In this document: in pieces, positions 18,854 to 27,735 of the stretch
Position numbering within the stretch: the first letter of the stretch is position 1
Layout of the letters: each line of letters begins with the position of its first letter
DNA from: Endozoicomonas sp965208385
GTDB taxonomy: Bacteria > Pseudomonadota > Gammaproteobacteria > Pseudomonadales > Endozoicomonadaceae
Direction: 5' to 3'
DNA length: 64,000 bases
Assembly: GCA_965208385.1 (NCBI GenBank)
Contig: CBDBOO010000093.1
Span: forward strand, 1-64,000
Notes under the pieces: generated by a model
The model's input: only the letters and a program-made list of their open reading frames with translations
What the model was told of the DNA's origin: nothing
Database searches by the model: none
Translations under genes and position numbers: made by a program

Positions 18854-20362
18854 ATGATTCCTTTAGCCAGCAACTCTGATATTTCTGCAGTAAGTGCAGC
18901 TGCCAGCTCCGATTCAAATTTTGAATCGGATGACGAGTTTTTTGAGGACGGTCTGCAGGCATTGATTCCGCGTCATCCAGTGAAAGAGCAGTTTTGTTCG
19001 AGTATGGTCGGGCACGCATTAAACCAGCGGAAGGTAACGGAGTATTGGAAAAGTGTGTGCACTGGAATTGCCTTTAAACCCATTCAATTACCTGAGTATG
19101 CCTTTGTTGACCCGGAAAAGGGGCTGGGCTACCTGAAAAGATATCCTGTTAAAGATCTTGAGCGACTATTGGTCGATGGTGTTCTGCTTTCTCTGGAAGG
19201 AGGCTGTGAAACCTATGAGAGCAGGGAGCCTGGATGCCTTCGAGGGCTCATTAATGCCTGGACTGTGATAACTGAAAATCTGACTCAACAATCATTCGGT
19301 CAGCCACTTGCCATTCCCCTTTCTCTTCTGATTGAGATACATAAGAAAGTAAGCGAGCATTGTTCGGACAGGTTTCATCCTGGCATTATTCACAGCCGTG
19401 AAGGGGGAAGGATTTATCCTGGAGTAGGCCATGCTGACCAGAATATTATTTATTGCACTGAGGCAGGCATTACAGAAGCAGAAGAATATTATCAACAATA
19501 TACTCAAGTTAACTTCCCTAATCTTAAAGCTGTGAAGAGAAGCTGCTTTTCATTATGGATTAAAAGTAATCGTGGACATCAGGAGGTTATTCATCTGGAA
19601 TTTGGTTTCACACAAAAATTATTTAAGGCACGGGAAGACACTCAAGAGCTTACGGATTTATTATCGGGCTATTTTCACTCATTACCTGAGTCTCAGAGTG
19701 AGCAGGAGGTCTGTTTTTTTGAACTGTTCTCAAACATCTATAGTCCGGTAGAAAAAGAAACAACGGTATCTGCTGGTGACCCTTCACTGAATACTTCTCC
19801 TATTTATTTGAATCCCGAACTTCTATCACTCCTGGCACAAGAGATAAAAAATAATTTTGCAACAATGGTTCGTTTAGCCAGCCCGGCGGGTGAAGTTATC
19901 GAAGATGCAGTAAAGCAAGAACTGAGAACTCTGGAGAAAAGTTTACCCAGTTGTAAAAATAAAGATGAATTTTTTAAACTCCTTTGTTCCGGAATTAGAC
20001 ACCTTCAGCAAATTCATCCGTTTAGTTCAGCGAATGGTCGTACTATCACTCTTTTACTTCAATATATTCTGATGGGCTATGGTTTTCCGCCAGCTACTCT
20101 TTTGGATCCCAATGAATTTTATTTGAAAACCAGTGAGGATGAGGTTTTAGCGCTCAAAGATGGCATAGCATGCAGTGAAAAGTTACTGTATGGGGGTCTC
20201 CAGGAAACGCATTGCTCAAAAATTCATGGCCATGAAATTTCCCGAATTGGAACAGTCTCCCAATATTTTAAAAGTAAGCTGGAATCGTTATTTTTTAAGC
20301 TTAATCAATGTGGACAGAATGAGCTAGCCCTGCAATGCACTGATGCGGAGGTTACTAAATAG
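18854..20362 (+). CDS. Fic-like domain protein, candidate effector
   Basis: 502 residues from the ATG at 18854 (a GTG two codons earlier is possible). The N-terminal 45 residues are Ser/Ala/Asp-rich and disordered, like type III secretion signals. A C-terminal Fic-type motif HPFSSANGR starts at His388, followed by hydrophobic helices, and an upstream GGRIYPGVGH stretch resembles the Fic flap region. Fic enzymes transfer AMP or related groups from nucleotides to target hydroxyls. Here the acidic residue of the canonical HPFx(D/E)GN(G/K)R is Ser and the first Gly is Ala, so magnesium binding and chemistry may differ or be lost. It stands alone between two terminators. An effector role is inference. 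Confidence 0.72.
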   Translation: MIPLASNSDISAVSAAASSDSNFESDDEFFEDGLQALIPRHPVKEQFCSSMVGHALNQRKVTEYWKSVCTGIAFKPIQLPEYAFVDPEKGLGYLKRYPVKDLERLLVDGVLLSLEGGCETYESREPGCLRGLINAWTVITENLTQQSFGQPLAIPLSLLIEIHKKVSEHCSDRFHPGIIHSREGGRIYPGVGHADQNIIYCTEAGITEAEEYYQQYTQVNFPNLKAVKRSCFSLWIKSNRGHQEVIHLEFGFTQKLFKAREDTQELTDLLSGYFHSLPESQSEQEVCFFELFSNIYSPVEKETTVSAGDPSLNTSPIYLNPELLSLLAQEIKNNFATMVRLASPAGEVIEDAVKQELRTLEKSLPSCKNKDEFFKLLCSGIRHLQQIHPFSSANGRTITLLLQYILMGYGFPPATLLDPNEFYLKTSEDEVLALKDGIACSEKLLYGGLQETHCSKIHGHEISRIGTVSQYFKSKLESLFFKLNQCGQNELALQCTDAEVTK

Positions 20363-20398
20363 ACTGTGGGGCTGGACAAAGCTGGATTCCGGTAAGAC

Positions 20399-20436
20399 AT
20401 ACATCCTGATAGAACGAATGTCCTATCAGGATGTAT
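20399..20436. terminator. Bidirectional terminator between convergent genes
   Basis: A perfect 14-bp stem (ATACATCCTGATAG with CTATCAGGATGTAT) and 10-nt loop, followed by TTTT. It lies between the stops of the Fic-like gene on plus and the RIO kinase on minus, and serves both. Confidence 0.85.
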
Positions 20437-20451
20437 TTTCATGACTGGAAT

Positions 20452-21306
20452 CTAATCCTGATCATCATCTTGTATTCTTTCCTGTCGCTCCATTTCCTCT
20501 TCCATGGCAGCCTTGATTTCCAGCATTATGGAGTCAACATCTGCATTGTCTGTTCTTTCTTTAACAAGGCCTGTTAGCTCTGTTTCAGGGGTTAGTTTGC
20601 CATTTTCATACAATGACCAGATTTCTTTCGCATACTGGCTGTCCAAAAGACTAGGTGCATACAGACCGTAATAGTTGCGCATATTTTCAATGTCCCGGGT
20701 CAGCATGGACTGGGCATTATTGTTGCCAGCAGCATCAACAGCCTGGGGCAGATCGATTATAACCGGGCCATGTTCATCAACCAGGACATTAAATTCTGAC
20801 AAATCCCCATGCACAAGCCCTGCACAAAGCATTAGCACGACGTATTTCATTACCGTGGCGTGATCTTCCAGTGCCTGTTCTTCAGACATGGAGACATCGC
20901 TCAACCGGGGTGCTACATGACCATCTTCATCGGTTACCAACTCCATTAATAACACCCCGTCGATGCAAACGTACGGGTGAGGAACTCTGACACCTGCATT
21001 ATCCAGGCGAAATAAAGCATCTACTTCGGCGTTTTGCCAGGTTTCTTCCTGTTGTGCACGGCCATATTTAGAGCCTTTTTCCATAGCACGTGCCCGACGG
21101 CTATTCCGAACTTTGCGTCCTTCCTGATATTTCACCGCCTGTTTAAAGCTGCGTTTAGCCGCCTCTTTGTATACTTTTGCGCATCGGATTTCAGAATCAC
21201 AACGCACCACATAAACATCAGCCTCTTTGCCACTCATCAGTCGACGGATGACTTCATCCACCAAGCCGGCTTCTACTAAGGGCTGGATTCGTTTTGGAAT
21301 TCTCAT
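20452..21306 (-). CDS. RIO-type serine protein kinase
   Basis: 284 residues of the bacterial RIO1-like family. The nucleotide-binding region is LMSGKEADVYVVR with the Lys in CAKVYKE. The catalytic loop is GLVHGDLSEFNVLVD and the metal-binding loop is VIIDLPQAVD. There is a Lys/Arg-rich segment around residues 60-85 (RKVRNSRRARAMEKGSKYGR), and the C-terminus is acidic. Bacterial members are widespread in gammaproteobacteria and stand alone as here; targets are unknown. It is the only gene between the shared terminator and the short repeat at 21377-21425. Confidence 0.9.
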   Translation of the reverse strand: MRIPKRIQPLVEAGLVDEVIRRLMSGKEADVYVVRCDSEIRCAKVYKEAAKRSFKQAVKYQEGRKVRNSRRARAMEKGSKYGRAQQEETWQNAEVDALFRLDNAGVRVPHPYVCIDGVLLMELVTDEDGHVAPRLSDVSMSEEQALEDHATVMKYVVLMLCAGLVHGDLSEFNVLVDEHGPVIIDLPQAVDAAGNNNAQSMLTRDIENMRNYYGLYAPSLLDSQYAKEIWSLYENGKLTPETELTGLVKERTDNADVDSIMLEIKAAMEEEMERQERIQDDDQD

Positions 21307-21376
21307 AGTTCACTTTTACAGCAAATGAGCAGCGATTGAAAATAGTGGTTCCACGCATTTAATGCTGCACAGTGGT

Positions 21377-21425
21377 TTGATAGAAAGTTCATAACGGTTT
21401 CTTGATAGAAAGTTCATAACGGTTT
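21377..21425. repeat. 24-bp direct duplication
   Basis: Two exact copies of a 24-bp unit (TTGATAGAAAGTTCATAACG plus GTTT) separated by one base, in the 141-bp spacer between the SET-domain gene and the RIO kinase gene. Confidence 0.85.
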
Positions 21426-21447
21426 TTGAAGTGAAGCTACATGCTTA

Positions 21448-21834
21448 TTATTCCTGCCAGTCAATTTTATCTGCATCCCATAAGGGGCTTTTATCGTTAG
21501 GGGACCCGTTATAATTAATCAGAACTTCATCATTGGAAAGTATTTTTTTTATGGCTATAAAGTCGACAACATCATCCTCAAGGCGTGGCACATAACTGGC
21601 GTTAGGGGTATAGGAGTGATTATAGAGTGATCCCAGTCCAAGGATTACGGCGCCACTTTTCTGTTGTTTGCCCCAGGTGAAATAATAATTGTAAAGCATG
21701 GTGGCTTCAAGGTGCTTTATCTCTTGTGGCGGGATTTCCAGAATAGGGCAGCGTTCGATCACTTCTCCCCGCTCTATTGTGCAGTCAGAAAATACACCCC
21801 TTCCTTTCAGTCCTGTGTGAGAAATATAGAGCAT
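21448..21834 (-). CDS. SET-domain protein, 128 aa
   Basis: A compact SET domain with little else. The family motifs are present in order: GRGVF near the N-terminus, LGSLYNHSYTPNASY (the NHSCxPN knot motif with Cys replaced by Tyr) near residue 75, and DEVLINYNG near residue 105 with the catalytic-type Tyr. SET proteins transfer methyl groups from S-adenosylmethionine to lysines. Small free-standing members are common in bacteria and mostly uncharacterised. No signal peptide is visible. Whether it modifies a bacterial protein or a host target cannot be told; the effector-like genes nearby make the second possible. Confidence 0.82.
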   Translation of the reverse strand: MLYISHTGLKGRGVFSDCTIERGEVIERCPILEIPPQEIKHLEATMLYNYYFTWGKQQKSGAVILGLGSLYNHSYTPNASYVPRLEDDVVDFIAIKKILSNDEVLINYNGSPNDKSPLWDADKIDWQE

Positions 21835-22213
21835 TGCTATTCTCTGTAATCAATCCGTTGTGTCTCTATTGTTGTCATTCATTGCTGGAAATTGCAACAG
21901 GATGACAATGGCTATGAGGTGTTGTAGAACTACTCTGCTCAGAATGCCTTTAGTTTCAGGGCTTCACTTATTGACTCAACCGTATATGGTTTGTCAGGGT
22001 GCTACAGAAACAATAATGAAGAGAGTAATTTAAAAACAGCTATTTTCGACCAGATTCACGCCAGAGCTGGCGCATGGTTGAGAAAACGTCATACTAGTCT
22101 GCTGAGTCTAGAGTTGTATTGCTTCTGGTTGTCGTATGCGGGTAAATAGCTGGACAGTATCTTAATGTCTCAATATCTCGCAGAAATAATAAGCACAATA
22201 ATTGGAGTTCTTC
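21835..22213. other. 379-bp spacer, nothing identified
   Basis: AT-rich intergenic DNA between the divergent SET-domain and SDR genes. It must hold both promoters. I could not pick a convincing promoter or operator, and no open frame of coding character is present. A GGAG ribosome site precedes the SDR start. Confidence 0.5.
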
Positions 22214-22984
22214 ATGGAGATTAAAGGTAAGGTAGCCATTGTCACGGGTGGTGCATCCGGACTGGGTGAAGCAACGGTTCGTCAGCTGGTTGATTCAGGT
22301 GCTTTTGTTGCTATCTTCGATATGAATGAAGCGAAAGGCAGTGCCCTGGTTGCAGAGCTGGGAACGCAGGCCATTTACTGTAATGTTAATGTATCCGATG
22401 AACTCTCAGTTACATCCGGTATTGCAAAAGTTGTTGAAAAATTCAGTGCCGTGCATATTTGTGTGAATTTCGCCGGTATTGCCAGTGCGGCTAAAACGGT
22501 TGGTCGCGACGGGGCCTTTCCTCTGGATGTATTCAAGAAAGTAATTGATGTCAATCTGGTGGGTACATTTAATGTTCTGCGTCTGGCTGCAGTTGAAATG
22601 GCTAAGAACGAGCCTGTTACCGATGATGGCGGACGTGGTGTCATCATCAACACCGCTTCTGTTGCTGCCTACGAAGGCCAGGTAGGGCAGGCTGCTTACA
22701 GCGCTTCAAAAGGTGGTGTGGTTGGCATGACATTGCCCATTGCCAGAGATCTCGCCAGTCTGGGAATTCGATGCAATACCATTGTGCCGGGGCTGGTTCA
22801 TACTCCGCTGTTTGATTCTCTGCCAAAGGAAGCGATGGAATCCCTGGCTGCAACGGTATTGAACCCTAAGCGTCTGGCCAGACCTGATGAGGTAGCTCAT
22901 ATGGCCAGATTTATAATCGAGAATGATTACATGAATGGTGAATGCCTGCGAATTGATGGCGGTATTCGAATGCAGGCGCGTTGA
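22214..22984 (+). CDS. SDR, 3-hydroxyacyl-CoA dehydrogenase-like (HSD10 type)
   Basis: 256 residues from the ATG at 22214 (TTGGAG lies 6-11 bp upstream; a longer frame from 22202 adds four residues). Motifs: VTGGASGLGEATVRQL for NAD binding, the NFAGIA equivalent of NNAG, NTASVAAYEGQVGQAAYSASKGG region with Ser, Tyr and Lys of the catalytic triad, and a C-terminal GECLRIDGGIRM. It resembles type II 3-hydroxyacyl-CoA dehydrogenases, which oxidise 3-hydroxyacyl-CoAs in beta-oxidation of branched or steroid-like substrates. It probably belongs with the acyl-CoA dehydrogenase pair at 24500-26844. Confidence 0.85.
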   Translation: MEIKGKVAIVTGGASGLGEATVRQLVDSGAFVAIFDMNEAKGSALVAELGTQAIYCNVNVSDELSVTSGIAKVVEKFSAVHICVNFAGIASAAKTVGRDGAFPLDVFKKVIDVNLVGTFNVLRLAAVEMAKNEPVTDDGGRGVIINTASVAAYEGQVGQAAYSASKGGVVGMTLPIARDLASLGIRCNTIVPGLVHTPLFDSLPKEAMESLAATVLNPKRLARPDEVAHMARFIIENDYMNGECLRIDGGIRMQAR

Positions 22985-22999
22985 TATTGGTTCCTTCGA

Positions 23000-23019
23000 A
23001 GTCGGGTTGTTTCCCGACT
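23000..23019 (+). terminator. Weak hairpin after SDR gene
   Basis: AGTCGGG pairs with CCCGACT across a 6-nt loop 16 bp past the stop. There is no clear T-run, so termination is uncertain. Confidence 0.4.
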
Positions 23020-23088
23020 CCGGAGATATTAGTAAGGAATAGTCTCAAAATAAGTTTCGTATTTTTATCGTACAGATCGACTTGTTAG

Positions 23089-23179
23089 CGTAGGTTGGGC
23101 AGAGGGACGAAGCCCAACAATTCTGTCAGCACGTTCTGCTGCCAATGTTGGGCTTCACTTCGTTCTGCACCAACCTACG
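23089..23179. repeat. Snap-back intergenic repeat
   Basis: A 91-bp long inverted repeat. CGTAGGTTGGGCAGAG..GAAGCCCAACA on the left pairs with TGTTGGGCTTC..TTCTGCACCAACCTACG on the right, around a loop containing CACGTTCTGC. Elements with TAGGTTGGG/CCCAACCTA ends are scattered through many bacterial genomes as small non-coding repeats. It lies between convergent genes and could act as an RNA hairpin. Confidence 0.8.
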
Positions 23180-23266
23180 ATAGTGGTATGTTTTATGACA
23201 CCTTAAAGCAAATCAGGACGTTATTTTTAGACTACTCCTAAGAGCAATTATTAGTAAAAAGTATTG

Positions 23267-24235
23267 TTAATAAGGACGAAATCTTTTTCGGTATTCCCCG
23301 GGGCTCAAGGCCGTCATTGTCTTAAACAGGCCTGAAAAATAACTGTAATCATGGTATCCCACATTAAGACTGATGGTTTTAATACTGTCGTCAGTGTTAA
23401 TAAGCTTCTGCTTTGATGCTTCAATTCTGAGGTACTGAAGGTATCGGCTGGGTTTATTTCCGGTTGCCTTCTGGAATCTGCGGATAAAGGTTCGTTTGCT
23501 CATTCCGACAAAATCAGCCAGTTGTCCCATATTCACTTTACCTGGGTAGTTTTTATCCAGCCAGCTCTGGGCTTTTAGAATTCCGTTATCCCTGTGCTGA
23601 CGAAGTCCTGCGACATTAAAAAGAGTCAGATCGTATTCACGACGCTGATCGTAGGTCACATCCCTGGCCAGTTCAGTGGCCAGTTCCGTACCGACAAATT
23701 TCCCTACCAGATAGATAGTCAGATCCATTCCTGCATTATGACCGTTGCAGCTGTAGATACCGGCATCTTCCACAAGAGCCTGGTTATCGAGCCAATTGAC
23801 CGCAGGGAAGAGCGTTTTGAATTCAGCTTGATGACGCCAGTATGTGGTAGCACTACGGCCATTCAGTAATCCGGCGCTGGCAGCCCAGAATATGCCACTG
23901 TTTATCGCTGCAATTACCGCACCACCGCGATATTGCTCATTCAGCCAGTCTTCCATTACCGAATACTGCAGGTTGATGGCGTTATAATCCCGCCAGTAAT
24001 GGCTGAGGATAATCAGGTCATACCGGGTGGCGTGACTGATATCCTCGTCACCTTTGAGGGGACGATTGCAAAAAGATCGAACAGGCTCAGGCGAAGGTGT
24101 CACGATGTCGCATTTGAAGAGTTCGCTCCTGCTTCTGAGATTCACTGAATGAAACAAGTCTATGGTTGGGTAGATGGTGGAAATCCACACACCATCATAA
24201 GCCATCAGGGCCACTTTCCACTTTGGTTCCGTCAT
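23267..24235 (-). CDS. AraC-family regulator with DJ-1/PfpI-like domain
   Basis: 322 residues of the GlxA/FtrA type. The first 200 residues form a class I glutamine amidotransferase-like sensor fold (KVALMAYDGVWISTIYPTIDLF start; AAINSGIFWAASAGLLNG around the nucleophile elbow, where the usual Cys position reads Ser). The C-terminal hundred residues carry the AraC DNA-binding domain (MGQLADFVGMSKRTFIRRFQ and IKTISLNVGYHDYSYFSGLFK). It is divergent from the acyl-CoA dehydrogenase pair that starts 265 bp away, and is its likely regulator. The ligand is unknown. Confidence 0.88.
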   Translation of the reverse strand: MTEPKWKVALMAYDGVWISTIYPTIDLFHSVNLRSRSELFKCDIVTPSPEPVRSFCNRPLKGDEDISHATRYDLIILSHYWRDYNAINLQYSVMEDWLNEQYRGGAVIAAINSGIFWAASAGLLNGRSATTYWRHQAEFKTLFPAVNWLDNQALVEDAGIYSCNGHNAGMDLTIYLVGKFVGTELATELARDVTYDQRREYDLTLFNVAGLRQHRDNGILKAQSWLDKNYPGKVNMGQLADFVGMSKRTFIRRFQKATGNKPSRYLQYLRIEASKQKLINTDDSIKTISLNVGYHDYSYFSGLFKTMTALSPGEYRKRFRPY

Positions 24236-24279
24236 TGTTTGTAATTCTTGTTTGTAATTCTTGTTTGTAATGCTTGTTT
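24235..24279. repeat. Tandem 13-bp repeat at regulator start
   Basis: Three and a half copies of TTGTTTGTAATTC immediately upstream of, and touching, the start codon of the minus-strand AraC gene. Copy number would change the distance between its promoter or ribosome site and the start. Confidence 0.85.
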
Positions 24280-24499
24280 TAATGAGTCGAGGCTGATTAT
24301 CACGAGAACTATATAATCCCTTTGTAGCCTATTATGACACTTTTGCCATGATAAGTGGCATTTTGACCCAATGACCTTTGCTGCGAACCAGAATAAGCTC
24401 TTAACACAGGAAGCTCTATCCTAATGTGACTGTCCAGACGCGGTTCTTCAAATGCAGTTAGGGTGGTTGCAACAATTTCAAAGATTGAGGATTTCAACA

Positions 24500-25678
24500 T
24501 TGGATATCCATTTTTCACCTGAAGACCTGGCTTTTCGGGAAGAGGTCAGGGCATTTTTAAAAGAGGCCTGGACAGAGGAACTTTCCAGCCGGTTTCTGGA
24601 TGCGAAGACTTATAAGCAAGGTGCTGTTGAGTGGCAGAAACGACTGAATGCCAAAGGCTGGATAGCACCGGGCTGGCCAGAAGAATACGGTGGTTCCGGC
24701 TGGTCGGTAACCCAGAGTTTTATCTATGAAACCGAACGGGCCGCTGCCGGTGCTGCAGATGTGGTGCCATTCGGAGTGAAAATGGTTGCGCCAGTGATTT
24801 ATGGCTTTGGTAATGAGGAACAGAAAAAACGGTTCTTGCCGGGTATTCTTAATAGTGATGATTGGTGGTGTCAGGGCTATTCCGAACCAGGTGCGGGTTC
24901 TGATCTGGCCGCTCTTAAGACCAAGGCCGAACTGGACGGCAATGATTATATTGTGAATGGTGCAAAAATCTGGACTACCTATGCCCAGTATTCGGATTGG
25001 ATCTTTTGCCTGGTAAGAACCGATTCATCAGGTAAGCGACAACAGGGTATTACTTTTCTGTTGATTGACATGAAATCACCGGGAATCACCGTAAATCCTA
25101 TCCCTTCCATTGACGGTGTCCATACTCTCAATGAAGTGCAGTTCGACAATGTCCGTGTTCCTGTTGCAAACAGGATTGGTGAACAGGATCAGGGATGGAC
25201 CTATGCCAAGGCTTTGTTGATGCATGAGCGGACCGCTATTGCCGGGGTCGCTGATTCAAAGCGTCGCCTCGAAGAAGTGAAACGTCGTGCGGCGTCAGAG
25301 CATAACGGAAGTGGAAGGCTGATCGACGATCCCATGTTTAAGATGCGCCTTTCCAATATAGAAATTGAACTCATGGCGCTTGAATATACCGAACTGCGTG
25401 TTCTGGCATCCATGGCCGGTGGCAAGGGGCCTGGTGTTGAATCTTCATTGTTGAAAATCAAGGGAACTGAAATTCAACAGGCTATTCAGCAACTCAATAT
25501 GGATCTTGCAGCGAGTTATTCCGGACTGATACAGGGTGAATTGACATCTGGTCAGATAGGACATGAATTTGCTGATGATGCACGACGCGCCTATATGTAC
25601 GGCAGAGCTTCCACAATTTATGGTGGTTCTAACGAAGTTCAGAAGAATATTACTGCCAAGTTTGTGCTGGGCCTATAA
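24500..25678 (+). CDS. Acyl-CoA dehydrogenase, large-type subunit
   Basis: 392 residues if started at the TTG at 24500, which has GAGG at 24487-24490 in good position; the upstream ATG at 24452 would add 16 poorly conserved residues. Motifs: CQGYSEPGAGSDLAALKT, NGAKIWTTYAQYSD, DQGWTYAKALLMHER and STIYGGSNEVQKNI. It resembles the large-type dehydrogenase of the first operon (9160-10365), and like it is followed closely (29 bp) by a shorter, divergent dehydrogenase. A heteromeric enzyme acting on branched or polycyclic acyl-CoAs is plausible. Regulated probably by the divergent AraC protein. Confidence 0.87.
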   Translation: MDIHFSPEDLAFREEVRAFLKEAWTEELSSRFLDAKTYKQGAVEWQKRLNAKGWIAPGWPEEYGGSGWSVTQSFIYETERAAAGAADVVPFGVKMVAPVIYGFGNEEQKKRFLPGILNSDDWWCQGYSEPGAGSDLAALKTKAELDGNDYIVNGAKIWTTYAQYSDWIFCLVRTDSSGKRQQGITFLLIDMKSPGITVNPIPSIDGVHTLNEVQFDNVRVPVANRIGEQDQGWTYAKALLMHERTAIAGVADSKRRLEEVKRRAASEHNGSGRLIDDPMFKMRLSNIEIELMALEYTELRVLASMAGGKGPGVESSLLKIKGTEIQQAIQQLNMDLAASYSGLIQGELTSGQIGHEFADDARRAYMYGRASTIYGGSNEVQKNITAKFVLGL

Positions 25679-25707
25679 ACGCTGATTGGAATTGGAGCGA
25701 AAAAGAG

Positions 25708-26844
25708 ATGAATTTTAAACTCTCTGAAGAACAAAACATGCTCAAAGACAGCGTTGCTCGCTTTGTGCAGGATCAATACACCTTTGAAGCCCGATGTGAA
25801 ATTGCTGAATCAGAAGAAGGCTTTAATCGTAAAAACTGGCAGACATTCGCTGAGTTGGGTTGGCTGTCCATACCCTTTAGCGAAGAATATGGCGGTTTCG
25901 ATGGCGGCGCTGTCGATATGATGTCGGTTATGGAAGAGATGGGTAAAGGGCTGGTTCTTGAGCCGTTTGTTTCAACGGTTCTGTTATTTGGCGGACTGCT
26001 GGGGAAAAGCAATAATTCCGCCCTTAAAGATGAGTATATCCACCAGATTATTGAAGGCAAGCTGCAAGGTGCCCTGGCCATCAATGAACGACAGAGCAGG
26101 TATGAGCTGAATGATATTAAAACCACAGCCACCAGGGACGGTGACAGTTATATTCTCAATGGCGAAAAAACGGTGGTGGGGAATGGCCATTCGGCGGACA
26201 AGTTAATTATTTCGGCCAGAACCGATGGAAACCAACTGGATGAGAAGGGCATTACTCTGTTTCTACTGGATGCCGGGAGTGATGGCGTTGAAAAAACCGA
26301 CTATAAAATGATGGACGGGCGACGAGTTGCAAACATTACACTCACTGATGTTTCTTTGCCAAAGACGTCTATTATCGGTGAGCAGGGTGAGGGCTTCGGA
26401 CTTCTGAAGTCAGTCTCTGATGAGACGAAAGTCGCCCTTTGTGCTGAAGCGCTTGGGATCATGCTGAAGCTGAACGAAATGACGGTGGAATACACGAAAA
26501 CCCGCCAGCAGTTTGGTGTGGCTATCGGTTCATTTCAGGTATTGCAGCATCGTATGGTTGATATGTTCATGGCCTGTGAACAGGTTAAGTCATTGCTGTA
26601 CCGTACGGTTTGCTCAATGGATGATGGCAGTGCTGACGTAGAAAAAAACATTCTGGCGCTGAAAGTTATGACTGGGCGCGCCGGAAAACTGATTGGTGGT
26701 GAAGCTATTCAGATTCATGGGGGAATGGGCATTACGGATGAATTGAGTGTTGGTCATTATGTAAAACGACTAATGATCATTAATGCCAGTTTTGGTGATG
26801 CGGATTATCATCAACAGAAGTTTGCTGAATTATCTATCGCCTGA
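25708..26844 (+). CDS. Acyl-CoA dehydrogenase, small partner-type subunit
   Basis: 378 residues. The usual SEP..GSD block of the middle domain is replaced by AINERQSRYELNDIKT. The C-terminal part keeps TRQQFGVAIGSFQVLQHRM and IQIHGGMGITDELSVGHYVKR. GGAGCG precedes the ATG. Together with the gene 29 bp upstream it matches the two-subunit dehydrogenase layout. It ends the unit: a clean hairpin terminator follows. Confidence 0.87.
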   Translation: MNFKLSEEQNMLKDSVARFVQDQYTFEARCEIAESEEGFNRKNWQTFAELGWLSIPFSEEYGGFDGGAVDMMSVMEEMGKGLVLEPFVSTVLLFGGLLGKSNNSALKDEYIHQIIEGKLQGALAINERQSRYELNDIKTTATRDGDSYILNGEKTVVGNGHSADKLIISARTDGNQLDEKGITLFLLDAGSDGVEKTDYKMMDGRRVANITLTDVSLPKTSIIGEQGEGFGLLKSVSDETKVALCAEALGIMLKLNEMTVEYTKTRQQFGVAIGSFQVLQHRMVDMFMACEQVKSLLYRTVCSMDDGSADVEKNILALKVMTGRAGKLIGGEAIQIHGGMGITDELSVGHYVKRLMIINASFGDADYHQQKFAELSIA

Positions 26845-26876
26845 TTATTATTCAGAGTTCAGACTTTACCTGCCAG

Positions 26877-26911
26877 AACAGCACAGATTGAATTTACAAC
26901 TCTGTGCTGTT
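26877..26911 (+). terminator. Hairpin terminator after dehydrogenase pair
   Basis: A perfect 11-bp stem, AACAGCACAGA with TCTGTGCTGTT, separated by 13 nt and followed by a T-rich run (TTCATATTTATCTTTG). It lies 33 bp after the stop. Confidence 0.8.
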
Positions 26912-26998
26912 TCATATTTATCTTTGTTTTTGATGAATGTCTGGCTCTTTCTGTTTTATTTCTGTTAGTTTCGACCTTTCCGAATATTAAGAATCTGG

Positions 26999-27664
26999 AT
27001 GCGGATAATGCCATCTATACCCTGTGTTGAACTTGAACCAGATCAAAAAGCCAATGCCACTGTTATCTGGCTTCATGGACTGGGGGCCAATGGCCATGAT
27101 TTTGAACCCATTGTCCCGGAACTGCAATTCCCCAAAGAAATGGCGGTACGGTTTATATTTCCCCACGCGCCTTCAATCCCGGTCACCATCAATGGTGGTA
27201 TGGTCATGCCAGCCTGGTATGACATTCTGTCTATGGATATTGACCGGAAAATAGATCATCAACAGATACAGGCTTCAGCCTCTGCTATAAAGGCTTTGAT
27301 TGACAGGGAAATTGAGCGGAGAATCGACAGTCGGCGTATTGTTCTTGCCGGATTTTCCCAGGGGGGAGCTGTTGCTTATGAAGCGGCATTAAGCTATCCG
27401 AAACCACTGGCCGGTCTTATGGCTTTGTCCACCTATTTTGCAACGGGTGAAACCGTACAGATAGCGTCTGAAAACCAGCATCTGCCAATAGAGATATTTC
27501 ACGGAACCCAGGATCCGGTCGTACCAGAATTACTGGGGCAGCAGGCGATGAGGGAATTGACAAAAAAAGGCTTCACTCCAAGCTACCACACCTATCCCAT
27601 GCAACACGCCGTTTGCCCGGAGCAGATTAGTGACATCTCCCGCTGGTTGCAGAAAGTCCTTTAA
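26999..27664 (+). CDS. Carboxylesterase/acyl-protein thioesterase-like
   Basis: 221 residues (218 if the ATG at 27008 is used, which fits family N-termini better). It is an alpha/beta hydrolase of the phospholipase/carboxylesterase (APT1) family: WLHGLGANGHDFEPIVPEL near the N-terminus, the nucleophile elbow GFSQGGAVAYEAAL, an acidic residue in GTQDPVVP, and the catalytic His in MQHAVCPE. It hydrolyses esters or thioesters of medium chains; the physiological substrate is not evident. It stands between a terminator and the cyclase gene. Confidence 0.88.
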   Translation: MRIMPSIPCVELEPDQKANATVIWLHGLGANGHDFEPIVPELQFPKEMAVRFIFPHAPSIPVTINGGMVMPAWYDILSMDIDRKIDHQQIQASASAIKALIDREIERRIDSRRIVLAGFSQGGAVAYEAALSYPKPLAGLMALSTYFATGETVQIASENQHLPIEIFHGTQDPVVPELLGQQAMRELTKKGFTPSYHTYPMQHAVCPEQISDISRWLQKVL

Positions 27665-27699
27665 GTACAGTTTCAGGTTCATTCTTCCGATAAGGCTAT

Positions 27700-27735
27700 A
27701 GTCAAGAAAAGAGTCAAGAAAAGAGTCAAGAAAGG
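27700..27735. repeat. Tandem 12-bp repeat before cyclase gene
   Basis: Three copies of AGTCAAGAAAAG (the last slightly degenerate) directly after GGCTATAGT and 16 bp before the ATG at 27752. The layout parallels the repeat upstream of the Fic-like gene, which also follows a GGCTATAG element. Confidence 0.85.
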
